DNA of 64,000 bases from Alloscardovia macacae (GTDB lineage: Bacteria; Actinomycetota; Actinomycetes; Actinomycetales; Bifidobacteriaceae): the NCBI RefSeq assembly GCF_002259705.1, contig NZ_MWWT01000005.1, positions 310,001 through 374,000 on the forward strand. Direction: 5' to 3'. Position numbers and translations under genes: made by a program. The notes under the pieces were generated by a model. The model had not been told where the DNA came from. It worked only from the letters and a program-made list of their open reading frames with translations, and did no database searches. This document shows positions 26,334 to 36,532 of this stretch, piece by piece (positions within the stretch are counted from its first letter, which is position 1; each line of letters opens with the position of its first letter).

Positions 26334-28793
26334 ATGGCAGAGAGTACGAATAACGAATTTTCGCGCATTCTGGGAGGCGAGATAAGTGCCGACCCTCTGA
26401 ACCCGTTGCTTCCCATCTGCCAGGTGTGCGCTTTTCATCATCCGGATGCGGACCTCGACCTGCTTCAGCGCGCGTACGAGCGTGCGGTAGGCTTGCATTC
26501 TGCGCAGCGCCGACGCTCGGGTGAGCCGTACATTATTCATCCCATAGCCGTCGCGCAAATTCTCGCCGACCTCGGCATGAGCTCTACCGTCGTGGCGGCA
26601 GGCCTTCTGCATGACACAGTGGAGGATACGGACTTTTCCCTCGAACAGTGCCGTGAAGAATTCGGAGATACCATAGCCGGTCTCGTCGATGGCGTGACGA
26701 AGCTGACGAAGATGGACGTGGGGGACTCTGCTCAGGCGGAGACTATCCGTAAGATGATCGTCGCGATGAGCCGAGACGTGCGCGTGCTAGTGATAAAATT
26801 GGCAGACCGCGTGCATAACGCGCGAACCTGGCGCTACGTGAAAACGACGAGCGCGCAGAAAAAAGCTCAGGAAACGATAGACGTCTACGCGCCACTGGCG
26901 AACCGTCTCGGTATGAACGCCATCAAAACGGAACTCGAAGAACTCAGCTTTAAGACGCTGCACCCGAAGATTTATAACGAGATAGTCGAACTCGTGCAGC
27001 ACCGCGCCGGCCAGCGCGAAGTCTATCTGCAGCAGATTCTCGCAGCCATTCACGAGGATCTCGACGAGCAGCAGATAGCCGCCAGCGTTAAGGGCAGGCC
27101 GAAAGACTATTACAGCATCTACCAGAAGATGATCGTGCGCGGGCACGATTTCGAGGACATCTACGACCTCATGGGCGTCCGCGTCATCGTGGACTCTATC
27201 CGCGACTGCTACGCGGTGCTCGGCGCCGTTCACGCGCGCTGGAGTCCGGTGCCAGGACGCTTTAAAGACTACATCGCCATGCCGAAGCTGAACATGTACC
27301 AGTCGCTGCACACGACGGTCATAGGTCCGGGCGGCAAGCCAGTAGAAATCCAGATCCGCACGTGGGACATGCATCGTCGCGCCGAATACGGCATCGCTGC
27401 GCACTGGAAGTATAAGGCGAACGGACAGGCCGGTCGCGCGCTGTCGAAGCCGGATAAGACGGATACTGCACGCGAGCAGAAGCTCGGCGGCGCTGAGTCC
27501 GCGGAGGTAGCCGAACTCTCTCAGGCAGATAATCTCCACTGGATTAAGCAGCTGGCAGACTGGCAGAGCGAGGTACCAGACTCGGACGAGTTCCTCGGCT
27601 CTCTGAAAGATGACCTCGGAGCCAGCCAGGTTTACGTCTTTACGCCGCAAGGAAAGATAGTCGATGTGCCGCAGGGTGGCACTCCTGTGGACTTCGCGTA
27701 TGCGGTGCACACGGAAGTGGGGCACCACACGATGGGTGCGCGCATTAACGGGCGCCTCATGCCTCTGGATACCCAGCTGGAAAATGGCGACACCGTGGAG
27801 ATTATCACCTCGAAGGGAGATAACGGCGGTCCGTCGCATGATTGGCTGAACTTCGTGAAGTCTCCGAAAGCGCGGAATAAGATCCGCCAGTGGTTTACGA
27901 AGGAACGCCGCACAGAGAACATCGACGAGGGGAAGGATGAGCTTGCGCGTGCACTGCGTAAGCGGAACCTTCCTATGCGCAGCTATACGCGCCTCGAGCT
28001 GCTCGTGGCTGTGGCTACGGAGCTGGGCTACTCCGAGGTGGAGTCGCTCTATGCCGCCATCGGCGAGGGGCAGGTGTCCACGCAGAATGTCATCGCCCAT
28101 ATGGTGCGCATTCTCGGCGAGGATGAGGCTGAGGAGGCCGGTGGCGTCGGCTCGAGTGTGGCGGATGAGGTCATCCTGCTGCGCGGAAAGTCCGGCGCGG
28201 GGTCTGGATCTGTGCGGGGGCCGCGCGGCGGTGCTGGCTCGCAGGGTTCGGGATCTGCACGGGGTGCGCGGGCAGCAGGTGCGGGCAGCTCGGGCCGACG
28301 CGCGAAGTCCGTGGGCGTCTCCGTCAAGGGCGTGGATAATGTCTGGGTGAAGCTCGCGAAGTGCTGCACGCCAGTGCCGGGAGATGACATCATCGGCTTC
28401 ATTACGCGCGGGGCGGGTGTATCTGTGCATCGCGTGGACTGTGTGAATGTGGAGAATCTGCGCGAACGCCAGCCAGAGCGTGTGGTTCAGGTGGACTGGA
28501 CGAGCTCGCAGGGTGTCTTCCTCGTGAAGATTCAGGTCGAAGCGCTCGACCGCGGGCGCCTGCTTTCGGACATCGCGCGCGTGCTCTCGGATGCTGGAGT
28601 GAATATCATCTCCGGCACCATCGCTACGGGCGACGACCGCGTGGCCACGAGTCAGTACAGCTTCGAGATGGCAGACCTGAACCACCTGAACCAGCTTCTG
28701 GCATCTATTCGTAAGATAGAAGGCGTTTTCGACGTGTACCGTCTGACCGGTACGAAGGATGACGCGAAGCTGCGCATGCGCCGGCTGGGGTAG
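26334..28793 (+). CDS. rel: Bifunctional (p)ppGpp synthetase/hydrolase Rel
   Basis: 819 residues; the stringent-response enzyme. Domain order: HD hydrolase (about 65-200, with LLHDTVEDT intact, so hydrolysis is expected), RelA/SpoT synthetase (about 260-370, with RPKDYYSIYQKM and RVIVDSIRDCYAVLG), TGS (about 430-500, VFTPQGKIVDVPQGGTPVDFAYAVHTEVGH), zinc-finger-like region (KCCTPVPGDDIIGF), and C-terminal ACT (about 720-800). A Gly/Ser/Ala/Arg-rich low-complexity linker lies at about 625-665. ATG 26334 follows GGGGAGG. Confidence 0.96.
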   Translation: MAESTNNEFSRILGGEISADPLNPLLPICQVCAFHHPDADLDLLQRAYERAVGLHSAQRRRSGEPYIIHPIAVAQILADLGMSSTVVAAGLLHDTVEDTDFSLEQCREEFGDTIAGLVDGVTKLTKMDVGDSAQAETIRKMIVAMSRDVRVLVIKLADRVHNARTWRYVKTTSAQKKAQETIDVYAPLANRLGMNAIKTELEELSFKTLHPKIYNEIVELVQHRAGQREVYLQQILAAIHEDLDEQQIAASVKGRPKDYYSIYQKMIVRGHDFEDIYDLMGVRVIVDSIRDCYAVLGAVHARWSPVPGRFKDYIAMPKLNMYQSLHTTVIGPGGKPVEIQIRTWDMHRRAEYGIAAHWKYKANGQAGRALSKPDKTDTAREQKLGGAESAEVAELSQADNLHWIKQLADWQSEVPDSDEFLGSLKDDLGASQVYVFTPQGKIVDVPQGGTPVDFAYAVHTEVGHHTMGARINGRLMPLDTQLENGDTVEIITSKGDNGGPSHDWLNFVKSPKARNKIRQWFTKERRTENIDEGKDELARALRKRNLPMRSYTRLELLVAVATELGYSEVESLYAAIGEGQVSTQNVIAHMVRILGEDEAEEAGGVGSSVADEVILLRGKSGAGSGSVRGPRGGAGSQGSGSARGARAAGAGSSGRRAKSVGVSVKGVDNVWVKLAKCCTPVPGDDIIGFITRGAGVSVHRVDCVNVENLRERQPERVVQVDWTSSQGVFLVKIQVEALDRGRLLSDIARVLSDAGVNIISGTIATGDDRVATSQYSFEMADLNHLNQLLASIRKIEGVFDVYRLTGTKDDAKLRMRRLG

Positions 28794-28839
28794 CGGGGCT
28801 CGTTCTCTGCATAAGCGTCAGCGGCACGTTCTCGAATGC

Positions 28840-28927
28840 AAAAAATGCGACTTTTCTAGAAGTTCATCGATTTTTAAGCTCTCTAGCCTTATTTTTTCGA
28901 CGAACTTCTAGAAAAGTCGCATTTTTT
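28840..28927. terminator. Very long palindromic hairpin between rel and the DUF349 gene
   Basis: Arms 28840-28865 and 28902-28927 are perfectly complementary over 26 bp, extending to about 30 with one mismatch, around a 36-nt loop. A6 and T6 ends make it an ideal bidirectional terminator for these convergent genes. Its stem is far longer than the usual 8-14 bp. Confidence 0.8.
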
Positions 28928-28948
28928 AAGATTTCAGACGAGGTGCGT

Positions 28949-29010
28949 GCCCCCCCCAGAAGACCCAGAAGCCCCAGAAGCCCCAGCCGTCCCCAGCCGT
29001 CCCCAGCCGA
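28949..29010. repeat. C8 tract and short imperfect tandem repeats
   Basis: Eight consecutive C at 28950-28957 are followed by repeated CAGAAGCCC and CCCCAGCCGT units, ending at the stop codon of the DUF349 gene. It lies outside coding sequence on both strands as read here. Confidence 0.6.
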
Positions 29011-30339
29011 CTACTTCACGGCATCCAGCCACTGCGCCTTCGCGTCGCGCTCGGCCTGCAGGCGCGCAGCTTCAGCATCAGAACCCGCAGCCTGTGCAGC
29101 AGCTATCTTCTCATCGAGCTCGGCTAGCTGCGCTTCGAGCTGCAGAGTGAAGGACGACTTGCGCGCATCCGCCTCAGGATCGCTCTGCGACCACTCGGAA
29201 TCTTCTACTGCCTTAATCTGCTTGTCCACAGCATCCATACGCGCTTCGATGCGGTCAGCATCCGCGAATGGTACGTCGCCGATGGTATCCCACTCGTCCT
29301 GAATGGCGTTCAGTGCAGCACGCGCGGACTTCGCTGCTGCCACGTCGGCTACTGGGAGCAGAGCCTCTGCGCGTGCCACGAGAGCTTCCTTCGCCTCGAG
29401 ATTCGCGTGCAGGGTTCCGAAGAATTCGTCCCGGGAGGCGTTTCGTGCGGCATAGAAGGTGTCCACGGCGGCGCGCAGCTGAGTCCACAGTGCGTCTTCT
29501 GCCTCGCGTCCGGCATTTCCGGCCTTCTTCCATTCGGCCATGATTTCGGCATACTTATCTGCGGTTTCGCGCCATTGAGTAGAGTTCTGAAGTTCCTGCG
29601 CCTTCTTGACGAGCGCCTGCTTTACCGCGCGAGATGCAGCACGTGCCTGTTCGCGCGAATCTATCCACGCGCTGCGTTCATGGTTAAACGTCCGGCGTGC
29701 CGCAGCGAAACGCTCCCACAGCGCGTCTGAAGTCTTCTGGTCGAGACGCGCGGTCTGACGCTGCGTGGCCTTCCACTGCTCGAAAAGCTTCTGGAACTGC
29801 TCGCCCATATCATGCCAATTCGTCCGCTTGGTGATGCTGGCGGCGAGTTTTTCGGCTTCTTCAGCGATGGCCGTGCGTGCAGCGATGGACTGTTCGCGCG
29901 CTTCTTCGCGTGCCTGAGCGAGAGCCTTCTTAGCGGCGTCTGCCAGCGAGGCCAATTCCTCCACTGCCTGACGTAGAGCTGGAATGTCACCCACGACAGC
30001 TGGCTCTTTCACCTCATCGCGCAGAGAGGTAACGGCTTCGTCCATCTCGCGAGGCTGGAGAGTACCAGCGTTCAGGCGGGAACGCACGAGATCTATTTTT
30101 CCCTTCAGCTCTGCGTAGCGACGTGCGTAGAAGGTGAGAGCCTCCTTCTCGTCTGCGCTCGCAAACTGACCCACTTCGCGCTCCGTGTCACCATCCTTCA
30201 CGAAGACAGTGCCGTCGTCTGCGACACGGCCGAATGCCTTCGCAGCCTGGATGTCTGCTGTGGAGTGCACAGTGACGGTAGCAGGGGTGGGAGCCTTCGC
30301 GAGTAAGGCTGGGTTTATCGTGGTGCGGTCCTGAGACAT
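29011..30339 (-). CDS. DUF349 domain protein
   Basis: 442 residues, almost entirely helical and charged (long coiled coil from about residue 120), with repeated DUF349 units marked by W-x-x-x-(G/A)-x-x-(W/L) spacing such as WHDMGEQFQKLFEQWKA, LWERFAAARRTFNHERSAW and WRETADKYAEIMAEWKKAG. Its function is not established; DUF349 proteins are common in Actinobacteria. ATG 30339 follows GAGGAG. It is divergent from hisS, with 50 bp between. Confidence 0.88.
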   Translation of the reverse strand: MSQDRTTINPALLAKAPTPATVTVHSTADIQAAKAFGRVADDGTVFVKDGDTEREVGQFASADEKEALTFYARRYAELKGKIDLVRSRLNAGTLQPREMDEAVTSLRDEVKEPAVVGDIPALRQAVEELASLADAAKKALAQAREEAREQSIAARTAIAEEAEKLAASITKRTNWHDMGEQFQKLFEQWKATQRQTARLDQKTSDALWERFAAARRTFNHERSAWIDSREQARAASRAVKQALVKKAQELQNSTQWRETADKYAEIMAEWKKAGNAGREAEDALWTQLRAAVDTFYAARNASRDEFFGTLHANLEAKEALVARAEALLPVADVAAAKSARAALNAIQDEWDTIGDVPFADADRIEARMDAVDKQIKAVEDSEWSQSDPEADARKSSFTLQLEAQLAELDEKIAAAQAAGSDAEAARLQAERDAKAQWLDAVK

Positions 30340-30389
30340 AAGCACTCCTCTGTAAGAAATTTCCGTAACGTAACCTATTATAGGGAATT

Positions 30390-31787
30390 ATGGCTAAAGG
30401 TGCATCATTATCAGGTTTTCCAGAGTGGCTTCCAGAAGAACGCGTGGTCGAACAGCGCGTGATGGACACTCTGCGGTCGTTATTTGAGCTTCACGGCTTC
30501 CTCGGTATAGAGACGAGAGCAGTGGAGCAGGGCTCGAGTTTGCTGAAAAAGGGTGAGACGAGTAAAGAAATCTACTTGCTGTCTCGTCTGCAGGATCACG
30601 GAAATGAAGCCGACACGCCGGTAGAGGATATGCTCGGCCTGCATTTCGACCTTACCGTGCCACTGTCTCGCTATGTGGTAGAGAATTCGGGAGCGGTAAC
30701 CTTCCCATTCAAGCGCTGGCAGATTCAGAAGGTGTGGCGCGGTGAGCGCCCGCAGGAAGGTCGCTTCCGCGAGTTCGTTCAGGCAGACATCGACGTCGTG
30801 GGTAACGGCGAGCTTCCTAGCCACTATGAAGTAGACGTGCCTCTGGTTATGGTGGAGGCTCTCGAAGAGCTGCGAGAATTGGGACTGCCGAAAGCGACCG
30901 TCCATGCGAATAACCGCAAGCTGTCCGAAGGCTTCTATCGCGGCGTGGGTCTGACGGACATCGAAGGCGTCCTGCGCGAAATCGATAAAATCGATAAAAT
31001 CGGCCCAGATGAAGTCGCTCAGCTCCTGACGAGCGAATGCGGTGCGAGCGCTGAGCAGGCAGATGCATGCCTCGAGCTCGCACAGTTGAGCGCGGAAAAT
31101 GGAACGCGGCTGCGCGAAAAGTTCGACGCATTATGCGCTCGTCGCGGCGTGGATAAGGACGGCGAGGCATACGCGCTGGCCATAGAAGGACTCGAGACGC
31201 TCGCCATGATCGTGGACGAAGCGGCGCAGATCCGCCCAGGAGCAGTCATCGCGGATCTGAAGATAGCGCGCGGACTGGATTACTACACGGGCTCGGTCTA
31301 CGAAACCTTCCTCGACGGCGCTGCATCGCTCGGCTCCATCTGCTCGGGCGGACGCTACGATAACCTCGCCACCCAGGGAAAGAAGAAGTATCCGGGCGTG
31401 GGCCTGTCCATAGGCCTGTCTCGTCTCGTCTCCTACATGCTGCACTCCGCGCATGCCACCGCGTCGCGCGTCTCTCCAGCAGCTGTCCTCGTGGCGGTCT
31501 GGGATGAGGAGCATCGCGCGGGGTCGAATGCCATCGCCCGAACTCTGCGCTCTCGCGGCATAGCAGCAGACGTGGCACCTACCGCGGCAAAGCTCGGCAA
31601 GCAGATAAAGTATGCGGATAAGCTCGGCATCCCGTACGTGTGGATTCCGTCCACCACCGACGAAAATGGCGAGCAGAGCGCTGAAGAAGTAAAGAACATC
31701 ATCACGGGCGAGCAGGTGGCAGCATCTGCAGACACGTGGACGCCAGCGAGCGAGTACGCCGAGCGTCGCGTGGTCGTAGGGCAGTAA
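30390..31787 (+). CDS. hisS: Histidyl-tRNA synthetase
   Basis: 465-residue class II synthetase. Motif 2 is RGERPQEGRFREFVQADID, and the HisRS-specific substrate loop is ARGLDYYTGSVYE. Motif 3 lies in the GVGLSIGLSRL segment, followed by the anticodon-binding domain (about 370-450). Its product charges tRNA-His. ATG 30390 has no RBS, but a TATTAT -10 box (30376-30381) ends 8 nt before it, so the mRNA may be leaderless. aspS follows 132 bp downstream, a common hisS-aspS order. Confidence 0.96.
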   Translation: MAKGASLSGFPEWLPEERVVEQRVMDTLRSLFELHGFLGIETRAVEQGSSLLKKGETSKEIYLLSRLQDHGNEADTPVEDMLGLHFDLTVPLSRYVVENSGAVTFPFKRWQIQKVWRGERPQEGRFREFVQADIDVVGNGELPSHYEVDVPLVMVEALEELRELGLPKATVHANNRKLSEGFYRGVGLTDIEGVLREIDKIDKIGPDEVAQLLTSECGASAEQADACLELAQLSAENGTRLREKFDALCARRGVDKDGEAYALAIEGLETLAMIVDEAAQIRPGAVIADLKIARGLDYYTGSVYETFLDGAASLGSICSGGRYDNLATQGKKKYPGVGLSIGLSRLVSYMLHSAHATASRVSPAAVLVAVWDEEHRAGSNAIARTLRSRGIAADVAPTAAKLGKQIKYADKLGIPYVWIPSTTDENGEQSAEEVKNIITGEQVAASADTWTPASEYAERRVVVGQ

Positions 31788-31919
31788 GCCTACGGCGCGC
31801 TCCGTCTGTCGTGCCCGGCGTATAGCCGCGCTCGTGCTGCGCGCAAAACGCGTGTAGAGCGAGCGTGGTATTCTAGCGCCTATACATTACTGATATCAAA
31901 CGTATCAAACGAGGAAAAA

Positions 31920-33716
31920 GTGTCTCAGACAGCTTATCGAACTCATCATGCTAACGATGTGACTGAAGAACTCATCGGCTCCACCGTGACTCTGTCCGGC
32001 TGGGTAGACCGCCGCCGTGACCACGGTGGTGTGGCCTTCGTGGACCTGCGCGACGCATCGGGTCTCGTCCAGGTGGTCATTAATGACGAAGAGATGGCGC
32101 GTCCGCTGCGTAGCGAATTCGTCATCGAGGTGACCGGCCTGGTTCGCCAGCGCCCAGAGGGGAACGAGAACACCCATCTGGCCACTGGTACCGTCGAGGT
32201 CGTGGCAGAAAAGATAGACATCCTCGCGAAGTCTGCCGCCCTGCCATTCCAGGTGTCCACGTCTCTGGAGAACGAGTCCGAGACGCAGCTTCCTAGCGAT
32301 GATGTGCGCTTGAAGTACCGTTATCTGGACCTGCGCCGCCCACAGATGCATAAGAACCTGCTCATGCGTTCAGCCATGTCGAAGGCCGCACGCAAGGCTC
32401 TGGATGAGATGGGCTTCACCGAGGTAGAGACCCCTACCTTCATTAAGTCCACGCCAGAAGGCGCACGCGACTTCCTCGTTCCATCGCGCCTGAACCCAGG
32501 CTCGTGGTATGCACTGCCACAGTCGCCTCAGCTGCTCAAGCAGCTGCTCATGGTGTCGGGCATCGAGCGCTACTACCAGCTGGCGCGCTGCTATCGTGAT
32601 GAGGACTTCCGCGCAGACCGTCAGCCAGAGTTCACGCAGCTGGACATGGAGATGGCATTCGTGGGCCAGGAAGACGTCATCGCCATGGCAGAGCGTGTGC
32701 TGAAGGACGTGTGGGCATCTGCAGGCTATGAGATTCAGATTCCATTCCAGCGCATCACCTATAAGGATGCTATGGATAAGTATGGCTCGGATAAGCCAGA
32801 CCTGCGCTTCGGTAACGAGATAGTGGAGCTGACCGAGTACTTTAAGGACACTCCATTCCGCGTCTTCCAGGCGGATTATGTGGGTGCTGTGGTGTACTCC
32901 GGTGCTGCAGATCTTCCACGTCGCCAGTTTGATGGCTGGCAGGACTGGGCTCGCCAGCGCGGCGCGAAGGGACTGGCATACGTACAGTTCGGCACTGACG
33001 GTGAGCTGAAGGGGCCTGTGGCGAAGAACCTGTCCGACGCTGAGCGCGAAGGCCTGAAGGCTGCTACCGGCGCTCAGGATGGCGACGCTGTCTTCTTCGC
33101 AGCAGGCGCTCGTGAGGCCTCCCAGACTCTGCTGGGTGCGGCGCGCGTGGAGATAGCGAAGCGCGAAGGCATTCTGAAGAAGGATGAGTTCGCCTTTACG
33201 TGGGTCGTGGACTTCCCACTGTTTAAGACTCTCGAAGCAGATGATGATGACGTAGCTGTGGGTCACTCGAAGTGGACCTCCGTGCATCACCCATTCACTA
33301 TGCCGAGCGCTGAGTGGCTGGATAGCTTTGATAAGGATCCAGGCCACGCTATGTCGGATTCGTACGACATCGTCTGTAACGGTAACGAGATAGGCGGCGG
33401 TTCGGTGCGTATCCACCGCGATGACATTCAGGACCGCGTTCTGGACGTTCTGGGCATCGGTGAGGAAGAGGCGAAGGATAAGTTCGGCTTCCTGCTCGAC
33501 GCCTTTAAGTTCGGCGCTCCACCTCACGCTGGTATCGCGTTCGGCTGGGACCGCTGCGCATCTATCCTCGCGGGCGAAGATTCCATCCGCGACGTCATCG
33601 CCTTCCCGAAGGCTGGCGGCGGTACGGATCCGCTGACGGGTGCTCCTGCTCCTATCTCGGATGAGCAGCGTGCGGAGACGGGCGTGGATTACGACCCAGA
33701 TGAGGATGACGAGTAG
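31920..33716 (+). CDS. aspS: Aspartyl-tRNA synthetase
   Basis: 598 residues. The N-terminal OB-fold anticodon domain ([23 protein letters not shown]) is followed by motif 1, [11 protein letters not shown]. Motif 2 is [19 protein letters not shown], then the bacterial GAD insertion domain (about 300-420), and motif 3 is [13 protein letters not shown]. The start is GTG 31920 after AGGAAAAA. Whether it is Asp-specific or charges both Asp and Asn tRNAs depends on whether the genome has asnS, which is outside this window. Confidence 0.96.
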   Translation: MSQTAYRTHHANDVTEELIGSTVTLSGWVDRRRDHGGVAFVDLRDASGLVQVVINDEEMARPLRSEFVIEVTGLVRQRPEGNENTHLATGTVEVVAEKIDILAKSAALPFQVSTSLENESETQLPSDDVRLKYRYLDLRRPQMHKNLLMRSAMSKAARKALDEMGFTEVETPTFIKSTPEGARDFLVPSRLNPGSWYALPQSPQLLKQLLMVSGIERYYQLARCYRDEDFRADRQPEFTQLDMEMAFVGQEDVIAMAERVLKDVWASAGYEIQIPFQRITYKDAMDKYGSDKPDLRFGNEIVELTEYFKDTPFRVFQADYVGAVVYSGAADLPRRQFDGWQDWARQRGAKGLAYVQFGTDGELKGPVAKNLSDAEREGLKAATGAQDGDAVFFAAGAREASQTLLGAARVEIAKREGILKKDEFAFTWVVDFPLFKTLEADDDDVAVGHSKWTSVHHPFTMPSAEWLDSFDKDPGHAMSDSYDIVCNGNEIGGGSVRIHRDDIQDRVLDVLGIGEEEAKDKFGFLLDAFKFGAPPHAGIAFGWDRCASILAGEDSIRDVIAFPKAGGGTDPLTGAPAPISDEQRAETGVDYDPDEDDE

Positions 33717-33762
33717 TATCGTGACGTTCGCGCTGTAGAGCGCAGAAAGAGCGTGTGCGTAT

Positions 33763-33801
33763 GCAGGGTGTGTGAGGCGGCTGAAGCTTTGCACACCCTG
33801 C
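33763..33801 (+). other. Hairpin and TATAGGGTG repeats between aspS and the helicase gene
   Basis: Perfect 10-bp arms GCAGGGTGTG (33763-33772) and CACACCCTGC (33792-33801), then two to three TATAGGGTG/TGTATTAGG units up to the RBS. This may be a terminator without a U-run or a regulatory element of the helicase gene. Confidence 0.45.
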
Positions 33802-33844
33802 TTGTATAGGGTGTATAGGGTGTATTAGGAGAGGATTGGTCCAT

Positions 33845-36532
33845 TTGACTGAGTACGACGAGCTGGACACCAGCGAAGGTTTTGCTGAGGGCTTCTACGA
33901 CGGGTGGGAGCAGCGCCCGGCGAGCTTGGGCTACGCTGCGGGTGTCTTTCAGCGCGAGACTGTGGAATCTGGTGAGGCGGACACTGAGGGTGGCTCGTTC
34001 GACGAGTCCGAACTTTTCGATGTCTTCGCCCAGTGGGTGAAGGCCACGCGCGGTATAGACCTCTGGCCACACCAGGAAGAGGCTATCCTCACCATTCTGT
34101 CCGGCGACCATACCATCGTGAACACGCCGACGGGGTCGGGGAAGTCTCTCATCGCTCTCGGCATGCATTTTATGGCTCTGAGCCGCTCGCAGCGCTCGTA
34201 CTATACGGCTCCTCTGAAGGCTCTCGTCTCCGAAAAATTCTTCGAGCTCGTCTCCGTCTTCGGTGCAGCGAACGTGGGGATGATCACGGGCGACTCGCAG
34301 ATTAATCCGCACGCGCTCATCATCTGCTGTACGGCAGAAATCCTGGCGAACCAAGCACTTCGTGAAGGTTCACGCGCAGATGTGAGTGCTGTGGCTGTAG
34401 ACGAATTCCACTTCTATGCAGATCCCCACCGTGGCTGGGCCTGGCAGGTGCCACTCATCACCCTTCCGCAGACCCAGTTCGTTCTCATGAGTGCCACGCT
34501 GGGGGACACGGACTCCATCGCTGAATCCCTAGAGAAGACGAGTGGCCGAGCGGTGAGCGTGGTCGCCTCAGCCCAGCGTCCTGTTCCGCTGACCTACCAG
34601 TACACGCTCAAAGACCTGCATTCGGTCATTCACGAGCAGGTCTCCCACGGGAACGCGCCCATCTATGTGGTTCACTTCGCGCAGGAAGCAGCTGTGGAGA
34701 CGGCACAGGACCTCGCAAATCTCGGCGTCACCACACCTGAACAGCGCCAGGCCATTAAGAAGGCGCTCGAAGGAACGCGCTTTACCTCGTACTTCGGAAA
34801 GACTCTGAAAAGGCTTCTTCTTACTGGTGTGGGAGTCCATCACGCCGGCATGCTTCCACGCTACCGCCGCCTCGTCGAGCACCTCGCGCAGGAAGGACTC
34901 CTGCCAGTCATCTGCGGTACGGATACCCTCGGCGTGGGCATAAACGTGCCTATCCATACTGTGGTTTTCACGGCCCTGACGAAGTACGACGGCTTTAAGC
35001 AGCGCCGCCTCAGGGCGCGTGAGTTCCACCAGATAGCAGGCCGTGCTGGCCGCAGTGGCTTCGACTCCGAGGGCCTGGTTATAGCGCTCGCCCCGGAGCA
35101 TGAGATAGAAAATGCGAAGGCTCTGGCGAAAGCGGGAGATGACCCGAAGAAGCTGAAGAAGATCAAGCGGAAGAAAGCTCCGGAAGGCTTCGTGAACTGG
35201 AGTGAGGACACGCTCACGAAGCTCATTAACTCCGCTCCAGAGACGCTCACACCGCATATGCAGATTACGCATTCCATGGTGCTGAGCGAAGTCTCGCAGG
35301 GAGGAGATGCCTGGAAGCGTACGCGTGAGCTCATCGATGCCTCGCAGGTGCCAGCGCAGCAGCAGGAGCAGCTGAGGGAGCGCGCAGCGGGCATCTTCCA
35401 GACGCTGATGGATGCGCACATCGTGGAAAAGTGGGAGCTGGAGGACGGCACCATGGATTACACGCTGACCATCGACATGCCGGATGATCTCGCCCTCGAC
35501 CAGCCTCTGAGCCCGTTCCTCATCGCCGCTCTCGAGCTGCTGGACCCGGAGTCGGACTCGTACGCGCTCGACGTCATTTCTGCCGTGGAGGCTACCCTCG
35601 AGAATCTGTTTGCTGTTCTGCGCGCTCAGCAGCGCCGTGCGCGCGATAAGGCGCGTCTCGACATGAAGGATGACGGCATGGACTATGACGAGCGTATGGA
35701 TCGTCTGCAGTACATTACATATCCGAAGCCGCTCGAGGATCTGCTTCTGCCTGCTTTTGAGCAGTACAGCACGGATGTGCCGTGGGCTGCTGACTATGAG
35801 CTGCAGTGTAAATCCGTCGTGCGCGACATGGTTCAGACTGCGAGTTCCTTTACTCAGTATGTGACGAGCCTCGGCATCGCGCGTGCGGAGGGGACGCTTC
35901 TGCGCTATCTTTCGGACGCGTACCGCGCGCTGAGCCGTACGGTTCCGGATGCGAAGAAGAATGAGCAGCTCGAGTCCATCATAGACTGGCTGGACGTGGT
36001 CGTGCGGACCGTGGATTCCTCGCTGGTAGACGAGTGGGAGGCTGCTGAGCGTGGTGAGATAGGCCAATTCTCCCTCGACTCTCAGCCGGCACCACCAGTC
36101 ATCGACGAGATCCTCGCGCATAAAGCAGGGCTCACCACTCTGGTACGCAACGCCCTCTTTAAGCGTGTCCAGCTCATGGACCTCGACGAGCCAGAAGAAC
36201 TCGGGCGTCTCGACTCGGCATGGGGGATGCCTGTGCACGAGTGGGAAGATGCTCTCGATGACTTCTACGAAGACCACGAGGGGCTGCTCACGAATACTGA
36301 GGCGCGTTCGGCCACGTACTTTAGGATCGATGACTCGCGAGAGAAGACGCATCACCGCTGGCATGTGCGCCAGATCCTGTGTGACCTCGAAGGAGACTAT
36401 GACTGGGCCATCGACGGCGTCGTGGACCTCGACTCCACGAATGAAGAGGGAGACGTGGTCTTCGAAAGCTATGATGTGAACGTTATCGAAGAGCTTCCAG
36501 CCTGGGGTGAAGGAGTGGCCGATGGTCGATGA
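33845..36532 (+). CDS. DEAD/DEAH-box RNA helicase with DUF3516 domain
   Basis: About 895 residues of a Ski2-like superfamily 2 helicase. Motifs are NTPTGSGKSLIA (Walker A, I), TAPLKALVSEK (Ia), DEFHFY (II), MSATLGD (III), and the second RecA domain with GVGINVPIHTVVF and HQIAGRAGRSGFDSEG (VI). The C-terminal 400 residues are the actinobacterial DUF3516 region. Its role is probably RNA processing or decay. The start is uncertain. TTG 33845 lies 10 nt after AGGAGAGG, and TTG 33836 is too close; no ATG is near. It overlaps rarA by 11 bp. Confidence 0.9.
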   Translation: MTEYDELDTSEGFAEGFYDGWEQRPASLGYAAGVFQRETVESGEADTEGGSFDESELFDVFAQWVKATRGIDLWPHQEEAILTILSGDHTIVNTPTGSGKSLIALGMHFMALSRSQRSYYTAPLKALVSEKFFELVSVFGAANVGMITGDSQINPHALIICCTAEILANQALREGSRADVSAVAVDEFHFYADPHRGWAWQVPLITLPQTQFVLMSATLGDTDSIAESLEKTSGRAVSVVASAQRPVPLTYQYTLKDLHSVIHEQVSHGNAPIYVVHFAQEAAVETAQDLANLGVTTPEQRQAIKKALEGTRFTSYFGKTLKRLLLTGVGVHHAGMLPRYRRLVEHLAQEGLLPVICGTDTLGVGINVPIHTVVFTALTKYDGFKQRRLRAREFHQIAGRAGRSGFDSEGLVIALAPEHEIENAKALAKAGDDPKKLKKIKRKKAPEGFVNWSEDTLTKLINSAPETLTPHMQITHSMVLSEVSQGGDAWKRTRELIDASQVPAQQQEQLRERAAGIFQTLMDAHIVEKWELEDGTMDYTLTIDMPDDLALDQPLSPFLIAALELLDPESDSYALDVISAVEATLENLFAVLRAQQRRARDKARLDMKDDGMDYDERMDRLQYITYPKPLEDLLLPAFEQYSTDVPWAADYELQCKSVVRDMVQTASSFTQYVTSLGIARAEGTLLRYLSDAYRALSRTVPDAKKNEQLESIIDWLDVVVRTVDSSLVDEWEAAERGEIGQFSLDSQPAPPVIDEILAHKAGLTTLVRNALFKRVQLMDLDEPEELGRLDSAWGMPVHEWEDALDDFYEDHEGLLTNTEARSATYFRIDDSREKTHHRWHVRQILCDLEGDYDWAIDGVVDLDSTNEEGDVVFESYDVNVIEELPAWGEGVADGR

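Noticed and set aside
26787-28685. 632-codon open frame antisense to rel
   Set aside because: Shadow frame produced by GC-rich codons; its protein shows no family features.
28950-28957. C8 tract as a phase-variation switch
   Set aside because: It lies outside reading frames on both strands; the DUF349 gene stops before it and rel ends 150 bp upstream.
32370-33794. 474-codon open frame antisense to aspS
   Set aside because: Shadow of aspS, whose motifs are all intact.
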